NCBI RefSeq assembly: GCF_963676685.1 | Contig: NC_092345.1 | Location: 78,991,592-79,055,591, forward strand | Direction: 5' to 3' | Length of the DNA stretch: 64,000 nucleotides | Origin: Mytilus edulis | Taxonomy: Eukaryota; Mollusca; Bivalvia; Mytilida; Mytilidae | In this document: positions 24,792 to 38,600 of the stretch, in pieces | Layout: each line of letters begins with the position of its first letter | How positions within the stretch are numbered: position 1 is the stretch's first letter | Notes under the pieces: generated by a model | Database searches by the model: none | The model's input: only the letters and a program-made list of their open reading frames with translations | What the model was told of the DNA's origin: nothing | Translations under genes and position numbers: made by a program

Positions 24792-25796
24792 AAGTGACTC
24801 AATTTAGGATCATACATTTTAATTATTTATTATTAACACTATTATTGTGATAGGGTTCTTTTTGTTTTCCATCAAAATCTGGTCTCAAGTTACAAGGTGA
24901 AGGTTACATGTTCAATCCAAACAATTACATGGTTCATTTAAACATTTGAAGTGAACATTGATTTTCACAAAATAGCATAGCCTTTAAGTTGGCCAAAAAA
25001 AACCAATAGTGCTGCTTAGTGCATAATTTTCTTCATTTAATTTGAATGATTTTCAGACCAGACAAAAAGAACTGCAACATGTGCAGTTCACTCAAAGAGT
25101 ATTCTGTTTAAAATCACCCTTGCTGGTGTTAGTGAATCACTGTGAAACCAGGTGATTGCTGGTGATCAATCAGATTAAAATACAGATCCAGTGCCTGTAC
25201 AAGGATCTGACAAAACGGCTGATACTTTTTGTTCTGGTGATGATTTCTGGCTCTAAATATTTGAGGGTGTAAATTGGTTACCAAACAGGAAGTAGATCAT
25301 TGTCAGTTCCTTGTATGTGAAGTGTGGTCATATGATCTGTATTCCAATAAGATTGAAAGCAGGTGATTAAAGAGAGATTACTTGGATTAATAATCCTGTC
25401 GCTTTAATATCTTGGAATATACAAAGAAGTTTTTAGAATGATTTTCCAACTAAATCACCTTGTATCATATGTAATGTATCAAGGCACTACTGTGTTGTGT
25501 ATCTCATTTTCATTACGAGTGGAAGTTTGGCTCAATACCAGTCTGAGAGTGATGCATAAAGTTCATATTTTGTTACTCGGTATGAATGATATAGATACTT
25601 TGTATATACAATATGTTTATACATTTTGTTAGGAATAGTACAACTAGCAGATGAGTGAATGTGTATAAATGTGTTTGATAGTGCAATAATTTGTGTGTAA
25701 ACTTTTGAAGTAGAGAGGTAAAAATGGTTTTATGAATGTAAATATATATGTAAGTTACATGATATGTTATGAATAAAGTTTATTGTTTGTAAAAAG
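24792..25796 (+). other. HSPA5 3'UTR with polyadenylation signal
   Basis: About 1 kb of AT-rich sequence follows the stop codon. A canonical AATAAA at 25772-25777 is followed within 20 bp by a T/G-rich stretch, the likely cleavage region. No other gene-like feature lies in it. Confidence 0.75.
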
Positions 25797-26149
25797 TTTT
25801 TTTTTTAGCCACATGAATGGGCTAGTGGGGTCCTTCAGTTCTTCAGTCCATTTATAGGCTATTCAAAATACAATAGAATCTGATTTTCAGTTTGGCCTTA
25901 ATTTTTTATTGCATGTTGAGAATTACAATGTAGTATGATAAAGACTGCATTTTGACACTTGAAGGATTAGAAAAGCTTTTTTTATTCATTTTGTAGTCCA
26001 ATTAATACTTTACTAGTAGGGAACTTTAAATAAGTAATACAAAATTTAGAAAACAAGTTGCAGTGTTTCAATGTTTGTGTAGATATAAGAAAAGACCTGC
26101 AGAAGAAATTTAACCATGAAATAAAAAATCATATTTCATAGATATATAA

Positions 26150-26290
26150 TGAGTGGCAAATAGGCATCGCATAGACTATTGGTTTGCTCTTTGTTGAAGC
26201 TCTTAAAATGGCCTATAGTTGTTAACTTCTATTTAATTTGGTGGAGTGCTATCTCATTCGCAATTGTAGCACATTTGTTTTTTCCTTGAC
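26150..26290 (+). repeat. Dispersed repeat tail (retroelement-derived)
   Basis: It resembles 36180-36310 (TTTGCTC..TTGTTGAAG, then AGTTGTTAA, then GCAATTGTAGCACAT), a 3'-tail family recurrent in bivalves. Confidence 0.5.
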
Positions 26291-26660
26291 AGAGTCAAAC
26301 AGTGAGACTTGTTTACACTGTTTCCAGCAGCAGCATACACAAGGTATTAGTTTGTGATTAGGTCAGCTTAAGGGGAACCACTAGTGGTAGGTCAATCATA
26401 TTTGGTATGAAGTTGTAATAGATTGGCACATCGTATTTCAATGGAGATTATTTGGACATGCCCCCTTGGTCGTGGTGTATTGCCTTTGAAACTTGCCTAG
26501 TTTTGCAAGTATTAGTTTGTGACTAGATCTCTTCATGGAGAACTAGTGGAAGGTCAATCATAATTGTTTGATATCCATTTGTTATAGCATTGGCACATCT
26601 TGTTTCCATGGAGATTGGTTGGCCCTCTACATTCAGTCAGGGTTCATTGACTGAATTTTT

Positions 26661-28612
26661 AGCTCACCTGGCCCTAAGGGCCAAGTGAGCTTTTCTCATC
26701 ACTTGGCGTCTGTCATCCGTTGTCGTTAACTTTTACAAAAATCTTTTCCTCTGAAACTACTGGGCCAAATTTAACCAAACTTGGCCACAATCATCATTGG
26801 GGTATCTAGTTTTAAAAATGTGTGGCGTGACCCGGCCAACCAACAAAGATGGCCACCATGGCTAAAAATAGAACAATGGGGTAAAATGTAGATTTTGGCT
26901 TATAACTATGAAAGCAAAGCATTGAGAGCAAATCTGACACGGGGGTTAAATTGTTTAACAAGTGAAAATCTACCTGCCTTGAAATTTTCAAATGAATCCG
27001 ACAACCAGTTGTTGGGTTGCTGCCCCTGAATTGGTAATTTTAAGGAAATTTTGCTGTTTTTGGTTATTACCTTGAATATTATTATAGATAGAGATAAACT
27101 GTAAACAGCAATAATGTTCAGCAAAGTAAGATCTACAAATAAGTCAACATGACTGAAATGGTCAGTTCCTTTAGGAGTTATTGCCCTTTATAGTCAATTT
27201 TTAACCATTTTTCGTTAATCTTAAATATCTTTTACAATAATCTTCTCCTCTGAAACTACTTGGCCAAATTAATCCAAACTTAGCCACAATCATCTTCAGG
27301 GTATCTAGTTTAAAAAATGTGTCCGGTGACCCGGCCATCAAATCAAGATGGCCACCACGGCTAAAAATAGAACATAGGGGTAAAATGCAGTTTTGGGATT
27401 ATAACTCAAAAACCAAAGCATTTAGAGCAAATCTGACATGGGGTAAATTTGTTTATTAGGTCAAGATTTATCTGCGAAGAAATTTTCAGATGAATCGGAC
27501 CACCCGTTGTTGGGTTGTTGCCCCTGAATTGGTAATTTTAAGGAAATTTTGCTGTTTTTGGTTATCTTGAATATTATTATAGATAGAGATAAACTGTAAA
27601 CCGCAATAATGTTCAGCAAAGTAAGATTTACAAATAAGTCAACATGACTGAAATGGTCAATTGACCTCCTAAGGAGTTATTGTCCTTTATAGTCAATTTT
27701 TAACAATTTTCATAAAATTTGTAAATTTTTATTAACATTTTCCACTGAAACTACTGGGCCAAGTTTATTATAGATAGAGAAAATTGTAAGTAGCAAGAAT
27801 GTTTAGTAAAGTAAGATCTACAAACACATCACCATCACCAAAACACAATTTAGTCACGAGTCCATCTGTGTCCTTTTTAATATGCACATAGACCAAGGTG
27901 AGCAACACAGGCTCTTAAGAGCCTCTAATTATAGATAGCGATAAACTGTAAACAGCAATAATGTTTAGAAAAGTAAGATCTACAAAAAAAATCAACATGA
28001 CCAAAATGGTCAGTTGACCCCGTAAGGAGTTATTGCCCTTTATAGTCAATTTTTCGTAAATTTTGATATCTTGTACAAAAATCTTCTTCTCTGAAACTTA
28101 GACAAATTTAACCAAACTTGGCTGCAATCATCATTAGGTATCTAGTTTAAAAAATGTGTCCTACCCTGCCTGCGAAACCAAGATGCCCGACATGGCTAAC
28201 AATAGTACATAGGATAAAATGCAGTTTTTGGCTAAAATCTCACAAACTAAAGCATTTAAAGCAAATCTGACGAGGATAAATTTGTTTGTCTATCTGCCCT
28301 GAAATGTTCAGACCAATCAGGCAACCCGTTGCTGGGTTGCTGCCCCGGAATTGGTAATTTTCAGAAAATTTTGCAGTTTTTGGTTATCTTGAATATTACT
28401 ATTGAGATAAACTGCAAACAGCAATAATGTACAGCAAAGTACGACCTACAAATAAGTCAACATGATCAAAATGGTCAATTAACCCCTTCAGGAGTTATTG
28501 CCCTTTATAATCAATTTTTAACAATTTTCGTAAATTTTGTAAATTTTGTAAGTTTTTATTCGTTTATGATATGCACAGAGACCAAGGTGAGCGACACAGG
28601 CTCTTTAGGGTC
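26661..28612. repeat. Nested dispersed repeat, about 1.95 kb
   Basis: It begins AGCTCACCTGGCCCTAAGG and ends GACCAAGGTGAGCGACACAG followed by GGCTC. The internal module (ATAGATAGAGATAAACTGTA, GGAGTTATTGCCCTTTATAG) is repeated four times with divergence, and a full terminus also occurs at 27880-27926, so a second copy is nested or tandem. No coding capacity seen. Confidence 0.75.
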
Positions 28613-29014
28613 TAGTTTTCACAATTAACATATTGAAGTAATGCTATTTAAAGTAATTTGTTTTTTCTTTCATTATAACAATTTACCTTTAACTTTCATT
28701 GTAAACAGTTAATTATATTATATAACCTGTGAATTGCAGTGCAAGTCATTTCTTAGTAAACCATTTATCTTCTAGATACCAAATGCTGAAGTGTATATAT
28801 TACCGAAAAGTTTCAAGATGTCAAAATAAGTCACTTGTAAGATTCCAATAGACGTTGTTTCGATTTGTTAGCAAGTGTTAGTTTATAATAAGTTCAGTTA
28901 AGAGAAATCACATAGTTCATGATGTCAATTCGGTGATATTTGGTTTGGGGTTTTATTAGCTTTGCCCCAAGTTTAGATTCCATCTGGATATTGTTATGCT
29001 CAACACAATGAAGT

Positions 29015-29640
29015 ATAATAAAATTGAGAATGGAAATGGGGAATGTGTCAAAGAGACAATAACCTGATCACAGAACAGACAACAACAGAAGGTCACCAAT
29101 AGGTCTTCAATGCAGCGAAAAATTCTCGCACCCGGAGGCGTTCTTCAGCTGGCCCCTAAACAAATATATATACTAGTTCAGTGATAATGGACGCCATGCT
29201 TAACTCAAAATTATACACAAGAAACTAAAAGTAAAAAAATAATACAAGACTAACAAAGGCCAGAGGCTCCTGACTTGGGACAGGCGCAAAAATGTGGCGA
29301 GGTTAAACATGTTTATGAGATCTCAACCAACCCCCTATACCTCTAGCCAATGTAGAAAAGTAAACGCATAACAATACGTGCATTAAAAGTCCGTTCAAGA
29401 GAAGTTTAGAGTCCGATGTCAGAAGATGCAACAAAAGAAAATAAACAAAATTACAAAAATACATAAATAACAACAGACTACTAGCAGTTAACTGACATGA
29501 CAGCTCCAGAACTCAATTATAAACTGATTGAAAGATTATGTCTTCATCATATAAACATCAGGCACAATCCCTCCCGTTAGGGGTTTAGTATCATACCATC
29601 ACAAAATATATGAGGAAGAGCATAACCCGTGTCACGGTGC
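29015..29640 (-). mobile_element. Retroelement 3' tail fragment
   Basis: Same family as 50868-51951 (there joined to a reverse-transcriptase C terminus) and as 45583-46430 in the opposite orientation; landmarks are GGGGAATGTGTCAAAGAGAC and ACCCGGAGGCGT. No coding part remains. Confidence 0.7.
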
Positions 29641-29875
29641 TTGTCTGTCCCAAATTCATGTGTTTGGTTTTGATGTTGTATTTGTTTTTCTCGTGGGATT
29701 TTGTCTGATGCTTGGTCCGTTTCTGTGTGTGTTACATTGTAGTGTTGTGTCGTTGTTCTCCTCTTATATTTAATGCGTTTCCCTCAGTTTTAGTTTGTTA
29801 TCCCGATTTAGTTTTTTGTCCAGTTTGAACAACGGTATACTACTGTTGCCTTTATTCATACCGATGTAAAGCCAC
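29640..29875 (+). repeat. Dispersed repeat segment
   Basis: It contains CTTGGTCCGTTTCTGTGTGT and GTGTCGTTGTTCTCCTCTTA, a unit I recall as frequent in bivalve intergenic DNA. No ORF. Confidence 0.45.
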
Positions 29876-29930
29876 AGTGAACCCCCCGATTATTATTATT
29901 TTTTCCCTTAAAAATACATGGATACAAATA

Positions 29931-30235
29931 AATCTTCGGCTTTGACAATCCCGCCGATTATTATAAATTCTACAATCTTCGGCTTTTCAAAATCTATGGC
30001 TTTTTCAAAATCTACGGCTTTTCAAAATCTTCGGCTTTTTAAAATCTACGGCTTTTCAAAATCGTCGGCTTTTCAATATCTACAGCTTTTAAAAATCTTC
30101 GGCTTTTCAATATCTACGGCTTTTTAAAATCTTCGGCTTTTCAAAATCTACGGCTTTTCAAAATCTACGACTTTTCAAAATCTTCGGCTTTTTAAAAATC
30201 TACGGCTTTTCATAATCTTCGGCTTTTAAAAATTC
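29931..30235. repeat. Minisatellite, about 17-bp unit
   Basis: About 17 copies of a unit like TCTTCGGCTTTTCAAAA, alternating with a TCTACGGC variant. An ORF crossing it (29918-30127) merely translates the repeat. Confidence 0.9.
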
Positions 30236-30239
30236 ACCG

Positions 30240-32060
30240 ACGATTATTATCATAAAATGTAGACGCGGAACGTGTGCGGAACAGAGAAATACATTCGAAA
30301 CTCTCTAGATTTGCATATTCTGGCCGCTATTACAAGAAATTTTGAGATAGGTAGGTGTTTTTTTGACAACTGAAAACCTTAAACACGCAAGCATGCGCGT
30401 AGCTACGTTTACGTCAAAACGCCCGGGCGTACACTTGAATTTGGTAAAAAAAAAAATATTTTCATCTAAATGAAATTAAAAGAATTGGTTCACAGTACGT
30501 CAACCTTTCTTCAATGGCTTGTAATTACAAATAAGAGTGACGAAAATTAGTATCATATTATACATTTTTTTCATTTTCTGTCTCGTGAAATCTTTACTCA
30601 CTTTCCTTTTTCAAGCAATTCATTATGTGCTAAGATTCGATATGTGGTTTACATTTTTTGTCAAGCCATTGAAATATGTCGCGAAAACGAGACATTTCGA
30701 TCCTAAACCTCGTCGGCGGTGCCAATATTACAACTACACATGTATGTATGAACATATATGTTCAGTATGCGGTTAAAGTTTTAAGATATCAATAACTTTG
30801 TCAAACCTTCGTAAAATTTTACGCTAGCTGGACAAAAACTGTTCATGGTCATAATGACGAAATCCATATTTCATGGATAAAGGGATTTTTTTTTGCATTT
30901 AAAGTTTATGGTTAGAATTTGTTACCTATCAATTACTTTGTTAAACCTTCGTCGAATTTAATGAAACTTTCTTGATTTTTTTTCATGGTTCATTTTTTAA
31001 TCAAAATTATTGTCGTTCATTTTTAAGTTTTATTCTGTGCTTTCTTTACGCAAGTTAAATCAGACGATCAGTATTTTTTTTTAAAAAACGTTTATTTCGA
31101 GCGACATTGATGTGTGTTTTGTAGACGAAACGCGCGTCTAGCGCAAGGGCGAAATTCAATCCTTGTATCTATGATGATTTAATTTACATGATAAATTTAT
31201 AAACCTCCATATTTTGTCATGAAACTTGTGCAGAAATAAATATTCCTGACCAAGAAATAATATCTAAAGAAAATATTTCATTCGTTTAAATCCTGTAATG
31301 GACTGATAAATGAATATACTTTTCGCGGGGAGAAATCCCAGGCGAGAACCAGGTTTCCATTAAGAACTCTTTACAAGGGAGTAGGGTAAGGACCGATTTT
31401 GGCCTCAAAATGCAGGTTCATTTGATGAAAGATTTTGGACACTTTTTAAACACTTAAGTGTCTACTCCAGTCGATTCAATTAGTTTATGTGAAAGATTTG
31501 AACATATTTAGCCATTAAAGACGCTTAAACTCAAGCTTAAATATAAAAAATCTATCAAATATTATAAAGAATGAACACAAATGCGGTCACTTCCATTTCA
31601 GACGAAAACCGTCTTAAAAAATAAACAAAATGTTAAGATTTCGAAGATTTCGGTTATTTAGCGCCATGACTTAATTATGCTAATACCCGATACATATGCA
31701 TGTGCACAGCCAATATTTATGCAACAGTAGTATTTCACTTTCCATTAAACAGCTAAAAAAATTATATTTTAACAATTTTGTAAAACTGCTATATATTTTT
31801 GGACCAAAAAGGAGTCTAACTGGGCCTTCTCCTTTTGGTATTGCACCTGGACAACTCAGAAAATTAATTATTACATGTTCATTTACTACATTTGCACATA
31901 AAATGTGCTTTAAATGTGGATTGAGTGCTTTACCCACGGTTCCCTTTAATCATATTTTAAAGTAACTGGTTTGGACCAAGTTTTGCTCCAAATTAAGCCA
32001 ATGAGAGTTATTAGATTCTAAATAAACACAATGAATAGATTAAACATAAAAAATAAACCA
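30240..32060. other. Intergenic, no gene recognised
   Basis: AT-rich with weak ORFs on both strands (30537-30776, 31680-31965) lacking splice or domain support. At 31110-31150 there is a fragment around GACGAAACGCGCGTCTAGCGC, a repeat family also seen at 57500-57560. Confidence 0.5.
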
Positions 32061-32067
32061 TTTTGAA

Positions 32068-32640
32068 TCTAAGAATAAGAATAAGAATAAGAATTTTATT
32101 AGTATAAAATCCAAACAATAGGATTGTTACTAAAATATATGACAAAAACAAACAAACAGACAGTGGCATATTAAATACAAAACGATAGTCATTAAACACT
32201 ACAAACATGTAGCATTGAAAGAAAAACAAAACCATAGATTATTAGTATTAATTATAATACTATTTTTGACAGCATGCCTCCTCTTTAAAATTATCATCAA
32301 TTAAAATATTATGCTTATGTTACAAAAAATATGTTATAATATATATAACATTATAAGTTGAGCCATCAATTACACAGTTCATATATTGACATTATGATTG
32401 TTTCTTTCATTATACATTTCACTTATGTAGTTAACAATGATAAGTAAAATATCACATTCTTCGCAGGAAAATATAAATTCAAATTTGTTTTCTTCACTCA
32501 TTGAATTAAAACAGGGGACAATTCTAGATATTTCATCAAACATTTTGATCCTAGTTTTATTAATTTCTGAACATGTTATGATAAAATGAAATTCATCTTC
32601 AACCTCTTTATGGTATCTAATCTAAAGAATGTTGTTATTG
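32068..32640 (-). mobile_element. LINE 3' fragment ending in an ATTCTT microsatellite
   Basis: The minus-strand translation of about 32440-32620 reads EVEDEFHFIITCSEINKTR and continues to SCEECDI, the C-terminal zinc-finger-like region (D-E-x-H-F-x-x-x-C) typical of non-LTR reverse transcriptases. The 3' end is a (TTCTTA)n-like repeat at 32068-32095. 5' truncated and out of frame in places. Confidence 0.7.
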
Positions 32641-33179
32641 ATCAGTTTTCAATGAGAGGAATGCTATGTCATTCTCGATAACTCCTAAACTTCAGGAGGC
32701 CTCCGCTTATCCACTACCGGCAGGTTCTTTGGCCTGGACCCGCTTGGGCCTTCAGGCCCGCACCGAGGTTCGGGCGTACACGTAAAAATGACCTAGCTAC
32801 GCCACTGTTTTGAATAGTTTACATGTTTAAATATTGCCATTTGCATTCAATATTTGCATTTCACGTTTCTTACATGCATGTTAGAAGCGAGTTTAAAACA
32901 TTGTTACTGATTTTCAAACTTCAAAAAAAGCCGATTCGTCAGCTTGGCAGGATTTCTGTTCAAATATTCTTTATATCATTTAAGAACATACTCGGTTTCG
33001 CCATGGACTTAAATCTTCATAAAACATGACCAAGTATTGTCTAACCTATAAATAGAAAAATAGGTTGAAGTTTATGTACCTAGTTCATAAACATAGAATA
33101 TTCAGCACTATAAATACATACAATGCATATATCATTTTGTTATGCAAAAGGTTTGCCCAGCTACTAGGAAGTTAATCAT

Positions 33180-33630
33180 TTTAGCCGCAAACGGAGATTG
33201 GTTAGAAATTTACTTATATCAACTTCACCTGCATATGGGAAATACATTTTCAAATTATTCGGTATTCTAGAGCTTGCAGCTGCTGAGCAGAAAGTTGATT
33301 TACCAGGGTTATGTCAAAGAACGTTTCGTTCTTTTTCTAAAAAGAAGATAATCGGAAGTTACCAAGACCTTGTTGATAAATACTTGGACTGTTAGTATAA
33401 TAGTCCCAGATAAATATTCATTATCAACATCACAAATAATACACGATGGTTTTGAAGTAAAGATTCTATCTTGCTGTAAAACCAGCATGAGGGAATTCCC
33501 ATACAAAGTCAGGAATATGACATTTGCTTTCCATTCGTTAGATGTGTTTGAGCTTTTGATTTTGGCAATTGATGAAAGATTTTCCGTTTGAAATTTTTGG
33601 AGTTCGGTATTCGTGCTATTTTACTTATAT
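33180..33630 (+). pseudogene. Decayed retroelement-like ORFs
   Basis: Frames at 33198-33395 and 33370-33591 overlap, as if one protein were broken by a frameshift near 33385 (YQDLVDKYLDC then IIVPDKYSLSTSQIIHDG). The 3' part (GTCAGGAATATGAC, TGTGTTTGAGCTTTTGAT) matches a retroelement-tail family repeated at 48565-48670 (inverted) and 59380-59480. Confidence 0.45.
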
Positions 33631-34465
33631 GTAAACAATCGCATTTAATTGGCATCGGTCGTCGATTTTTATTTTCCAAACTAGTTTTAGAATCATATTG
33701 CCGCCTATCAACCAAAATGGCCGCAGTGCAAAAAAAAAAACCCCTAACTAAGTATCAGAATCATTCTGATATCTTGAAACTTATTTTTTTAAATACTAAA
33801 TTAATGAGTTTTCCGATTTCTGTAGAGAAAAAGTGTGTAATAAATGATTCCTGCTGCTCTAACATTTTTCATGTTTATTAGGAAGTGTTTTCTTGTAATA
33901 TTGCAAATGCGTGATGACAAATGCTCCGGTAGAATATGGAATATCATGGGATTCTGCGACTCCAGCTTTATACACACACTAGAAAGTGATTGTGAAAATG
34001 ACATACATAAAGTGATATTTAAAAAAGGTAAATGCTTATTTCTCTCAATCAATGCTTTACAAAATACAGCTATTTTTGCTCCCTTTTTTTGGAATGGCGC
34101 TGTTAGTTGTTCTTTCACTTATAAGTTTTGAATTTCCCCTTGGTATCTTTCACCAATGTTTATGCACCTGACAGGAAATGATAACTCAATTGTAAATTTG
34201 GATCAAGAACATACAACACAAGGACGACTGGTATATCGTTTAATAAATTTTTATTGCTTAACGCTCAGATTCAAATATTCCTTGCATTTTCCAAACGAAA
34301 AAAAAAGCAAACAATTTTAAAATAAGTTAAAATAAGTTAGGTTGATTTGGATGGAGAGCAAAAAATTTGGACTATCGAAATATGAGAAAATTTGGATTAG
34401 TGATTTTTGTTTGCCTTGTAACTGTCACCGAGATATTCACAAAAAAACTGTTACGAAGGATGTTT
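33630..34465. other. Intergenic, no gene recognised
   Basis: Overlapping short ORFs on both strands (33801-34131) without domain or splice support. Confidence 0.45.
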
Positions 34466-34468
34466 TAA

Positions 34469-34613
34469 TACCGTACAGAGTATAGAAATAATCAGACAAG
34501 AGGCGTTCGAAGTATGGTTACCGTACAGAGTATCATGAGAAATAATCAGACACGAGGCGTACGAAGGATGTTTACCGTACAGAGTATAGAAATAATCAGA
34601 CACGAGGCGTACG
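34469..34613. repeat. Tandem repeat, about 50-bp unit, 2.8 copies
   Basis: Units begin ACCGTACAGAGTAT at 34470, 34520 and 34574 and contain AATAATCAGACACGAGGCGT. Confidence 0.85.
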
Positions 34614-34614
34614 A

Positions 34615-36175
34615 TCGGATGGATGTAATCATATTTTTAAACCTAAGCCAAACCTGCAAGTTCAAGGACTGAGAAAGACTGCACAATTAAACTATTATAC
34701 CCTTTTACTTTGTAACAGAATAAAGATTGACGGTTTGACTGTGAACAATACCAGTTTAAAAGAATATTCAAATTTGGCAGCAAATCTCGATGAAATGTAA
34801 AACACATACAATTTTGAGCCTTTTCCCCTTTTTAAACAAGCACGGTTACTTATGTTTTATTTATAAATCTTTTAAAATAGTAGTTGTCTAATTAAACATA
34901 AATTGTATCTGAAAATCACACAAAAATAACATAAAGTAAAGATATTACAACTCCCCCGTGATTTAACTTTTCACAGATTACTATCAAGTTTACTTTAACA
35001 CATAGGATTGTATGGTGACACGTTTGGTCTGAACTAGTTAACATAATTCAAGTATCATAGGCACCACCACACTAAATAATGCTCAACTGATACGATAACA
35101 AACACATTGATCAGTTGTTAGAAATACGCAAAGTTAATAACGTTAATAAAACAGGACTTTCATTATGAAGTGTAAAAGAAGTAATAGCAGTACACACTTA
35201 TGCGTGTTATCTAACCAGATGTCGCACCAATAAGCTTGTTTCCATATCATTTGAATATCGGCTTGTTGAGTATCATCATAATGTGTAATCAACTAAAAAA
35301 CTTAACATTGTCATTAAAAATGTAGCATTAAAAACATGACAAACTCGAAGCTCTAGATATGTAGGTACGTCTTCTGTTCTTTCATTAGAATATTTATAAA
35401 GCTGATATGGATATTCGTCTATAAAACACTAAACAACCACAACACATCATATCTAGTGGTGAACATAATCAACAACACACAAGAATAGATCGTGGCCATA
35501 CAATTCTACCACATGACAAGCTCCAATTCTCAACACTTTTTGTTGTTTCCCCTTTTATCACAGTTCAAATTAAAATAGTTCTAATTTAATTGCTAAAATC
35601 AGAGGAGGCACTTTGTAATGCTTAGGATGGAAGAAGAAAAAACAAATATCACAGTTATATATACATGTTTGTATCGTTTAACCCAACAAGATTTGATACT
35701 TTTATTATTTGTTAACAAGTGTGGACACAGATGAGTGTGGATAGTATGTTTGAATGTTTGACAGTGTTTTATGATAAATGTAGTTCTATGATTTTCCTAT
35801 ATGTGTTATTAACTGTGTTGCACGATGACAACCAACCGGAGCATTAGGAGTATTGTTAATTTTATATGTAGTTTAGTTTTTATGTTCAAGACAGGCATGG
35901 AAGAGACACTAATTGCATTAGTTACCAAATGATTATGATAGAATATGTTCCACATCTTTGATTTTGGATACATTTTATAGCTAGGAGAGCAACACATAAT
36001 AAGTTCAATTTTTCGTGATTTTTTTAAATTGGGAGTTGATATCTGAGAACATGATATAAGGAGCCTGTAATTCAGTGGTTGTCGTTTGTTTATGCGTTAC
36101 ATATTCGTTTTTTCTTTATTTTTTGTACATAAATAAGCGTTATTTTTCTCCTTTGAATTGTTTCACATTGTCATT
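34615..36175. other. Intergenic, no gene recognised
   Basis: AT-rich sequence without a supported ORF, RNA gene or recognised repeat. Confidence 0.5.
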
Positions 36176-36179
36176 TTGA

Positions 36180-36320
36180 GACCTTTTATAGCCGACTATG
36201 CTGCATTAGCTTTGCTCATTGTTGAAGGGTGTGTGGCGACCTGTAATTGTTAATTTCTATGTCATTTTGGTCTGTTGTGGAGAATTGTCTCATTGGCAAT
36301 CATATCACATCTTTTTTTAT
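36180..36320 (+). repeat. Dispersed repeat tail (retroelement-derived)
   Basis: It contains GCTTTGCTCATTGTTGAAGG and TGTCTCATTGGCAATCATA, a frequent bivalve 3'-tail family; a diverged copy is at 26150-26290. Confidence 0.6.
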
Positions 36321-36360
36321 ATGTATTTGCTAACTATTTGTATGGTTCTATTTATATATA

Positions 36361-37536
36361 CTGAGTGCCAATGAAAACGCAACACTTGGTTTTTCAAAAA
36401 TAAAATTTATATTAGAAATCATGATCTTTCAAAATGAATTGTTCTTGAAAATTAACAATTCTAACAATAGATCGATATCAAACAAAAATGTTTCATTGTC
36501 ATCTTTCGGGCGCAATAGATAAACGAAACATCCAATGTCGAATCATCAAATCACAGTCCTAACAAAAAATGTTACAACCCTGTTGTGCAGCGCAATCTCG
36601 ACAGCGCCGCGGAATTGATCATCCCGGACGTTTAATGTGATCTCGAGGAATGTTATTCCACTTGTCCCGCAAAGCAAACTCAAGCTGACTTTTTGATATT
36701 GGTGGTGGTTTTCATCGTCTAAACCATGTCAAATCTGATGCAAAATTTGCTCTATCGGACCTAAATCTGGCGAAACGCATGACTTTTGGCCAAGGCGGGT
36801 GCCAAACGTCTATGTAACCACCACTGACGATTTTTGGTACATAATGAATGATTTTTGGTCTACAGAATTCGATGTTTACGCCAGACGGCCATTAAGATGT
36901 CTGCTGTGGTGTTCTTTAACTGTTGAATTTCTGCGCAAATGGTGCTTTACTGAAATTGCTTCAGAGGATCTACCTTGACTACCATTGAACTCTCGTGACC
37001 TTTGGACATCCATCAGAGTTGATATCGGATATGTTAAAGACCAAATGTATCGGTTTTGCTGAGCGTTTCTTGCTTTTTGAACCCCGGGATGTGGCTTATC
37101 ATTAACTGATCCATTTTTGTTGAATTTGTGGATGATTTGGGTTATTGTAGAGTCTACAGTCTTCTCAAAATTGTATGCTGTGAAAGGCTTCATTGGATCA
37201 ACTGCATGTCGCTGGTTGTCAGAAAGTCCTGGCATTTACTCAGATGTTTATTGCAGTTTCCTTACAATAAGGGCGGGAAAATTCATGACATTAGCCAAGC
37301 TTTAAATGACAAAATCGTGAAAATGGTGCGTATATTGAAAAGCGGTGAACTCGGTTTATGTCCGTTCAAAATAACCCTTATTTCGCATTTGTTCCAAAAA
37401 TCACCCAACCGTAAAGTTGTCGACAATTGTCTTTAAAGTCATTTTCAACCAACTTTACAAAGTTCTAATATAAAATAAATAAAAATTATCAGACTTTTTT
37501 GAAAAACAAAAGTGTTGCGTTTTCATTGGCACTCAG
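36361..37536 (-). mobile_element. Decayed Tc1/mariner-type transposon
   Basis: Terminal inverted repeats of about 30 bp (CTGAGTGCCAATGAAAACGC onward) lie at both ends next to TA dinucleotides, the Tc1/mariner target site. The minus strand carries transposase remnants: a helix-turn-helix-like N terminus at 36876-37235 (TVDSTITQIIHKFNKNGSV) and, further downstream near 36760, DLGPIEQ, resembling the catalytic DL-NPIE block. The frames are broken by stops and shifts, so the element cannot encode its own transposase. Confidence 0.85.
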
Positions 37537-38455
37537 TATATCTTTGTGGTGGCTTGTCAGTATCATTAGTAAAACACTTTAAAATGTTGAATTGATCCAC
37601 AGATTAGAAGAAATTTATTGGATTTTAGTAATGACAATGCCTAACATGATGCTTGGGCCTGATGAGCTAGAAAGTAAGCTTCTGTGCTGTTTTCTATCAA
37701 TTCTTTGATAATATCTCCTTCAAAGCTGGTGAAAGCAAAACAAATTTGGTCAATGGACAAATAATGTTTGGTTCAAACAAAAAATAAAATGCTTTTATCT
37801 CCCTGTTACTTACATTGTACATAGAAATGATAATACATTGGTTGTCTGTAAAATCTTTACTTCACAAAGAATGAATTGCATAACAATGAACCGAGCTCAA
37901 AGCAAAGCACTTTAATAATACACTTAGACAGAGAGCTCAATCCAGTGATATACTTTGTACTACAGGTCCTTCGTGAACATCCATCAACCAGAACCATATC
38001 TCAATAACATGCCATTCTACATGGTTGGATCAGAAGTCCTGAAAAAGACATGATTTTTTTTTTATCGTATTTAAAGTATATATGCATAGGTTAAAACTTT
38101 CACAAATTTGAGGTATAATCATTCAGTGTCTGGCAACTATCAATCGCTTCATGCACAAACTGATATAGGTTGAGCATGAGTGCCCTCTGTTGGAAATAAA
38201 AACATACCTCCACCTAATTTTAGTAAACTGATGAAGAAACATTCAAAACTATAAAATGTTATCCAAGACTTGTCAGTGTCTATATATAGCTATTCACCAT
38301 CGCCACTGAATCAGTGATATATGTACACATAAATACATGTAAGACTAAAATTAAAGTACATATATAAGACTAAAACTGACATTCAGTCTTTACCTTCATT
38401 CCCCAAGTCCTGTTCAAATCTAATTCATGATAAAATAAAATTACAACCAATGAAA
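37537..38455. other. Intergenic, no gene recognised
   Basis: AT-rich, no supported features. Confidence 0.5.
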
Positions 38456-38600
38456 TCAAAGGCGAATTAAGAGCCCCCCCCCCCCGTCTGGAAAAATATG
38501 GTTGATTATTTAGAGGACCACTGGAGCATGATCAGAGTGGGCCCTCTCTTAGGCAGTCAGTTGGCACGCACTTATGAAAATTTCTGGATTCGCCACTGGA
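38456..38600. mobile_element. Diverged MITE with poly-C tract
   Basis: Its ends (CAAAGGCGAATTAAGAG and CTGGATTCGCCACTGG) are imperfect inverted repeats of the 19446-19598 family. A run of 14 C lies at 38473-38486. Confidence 0.5.
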
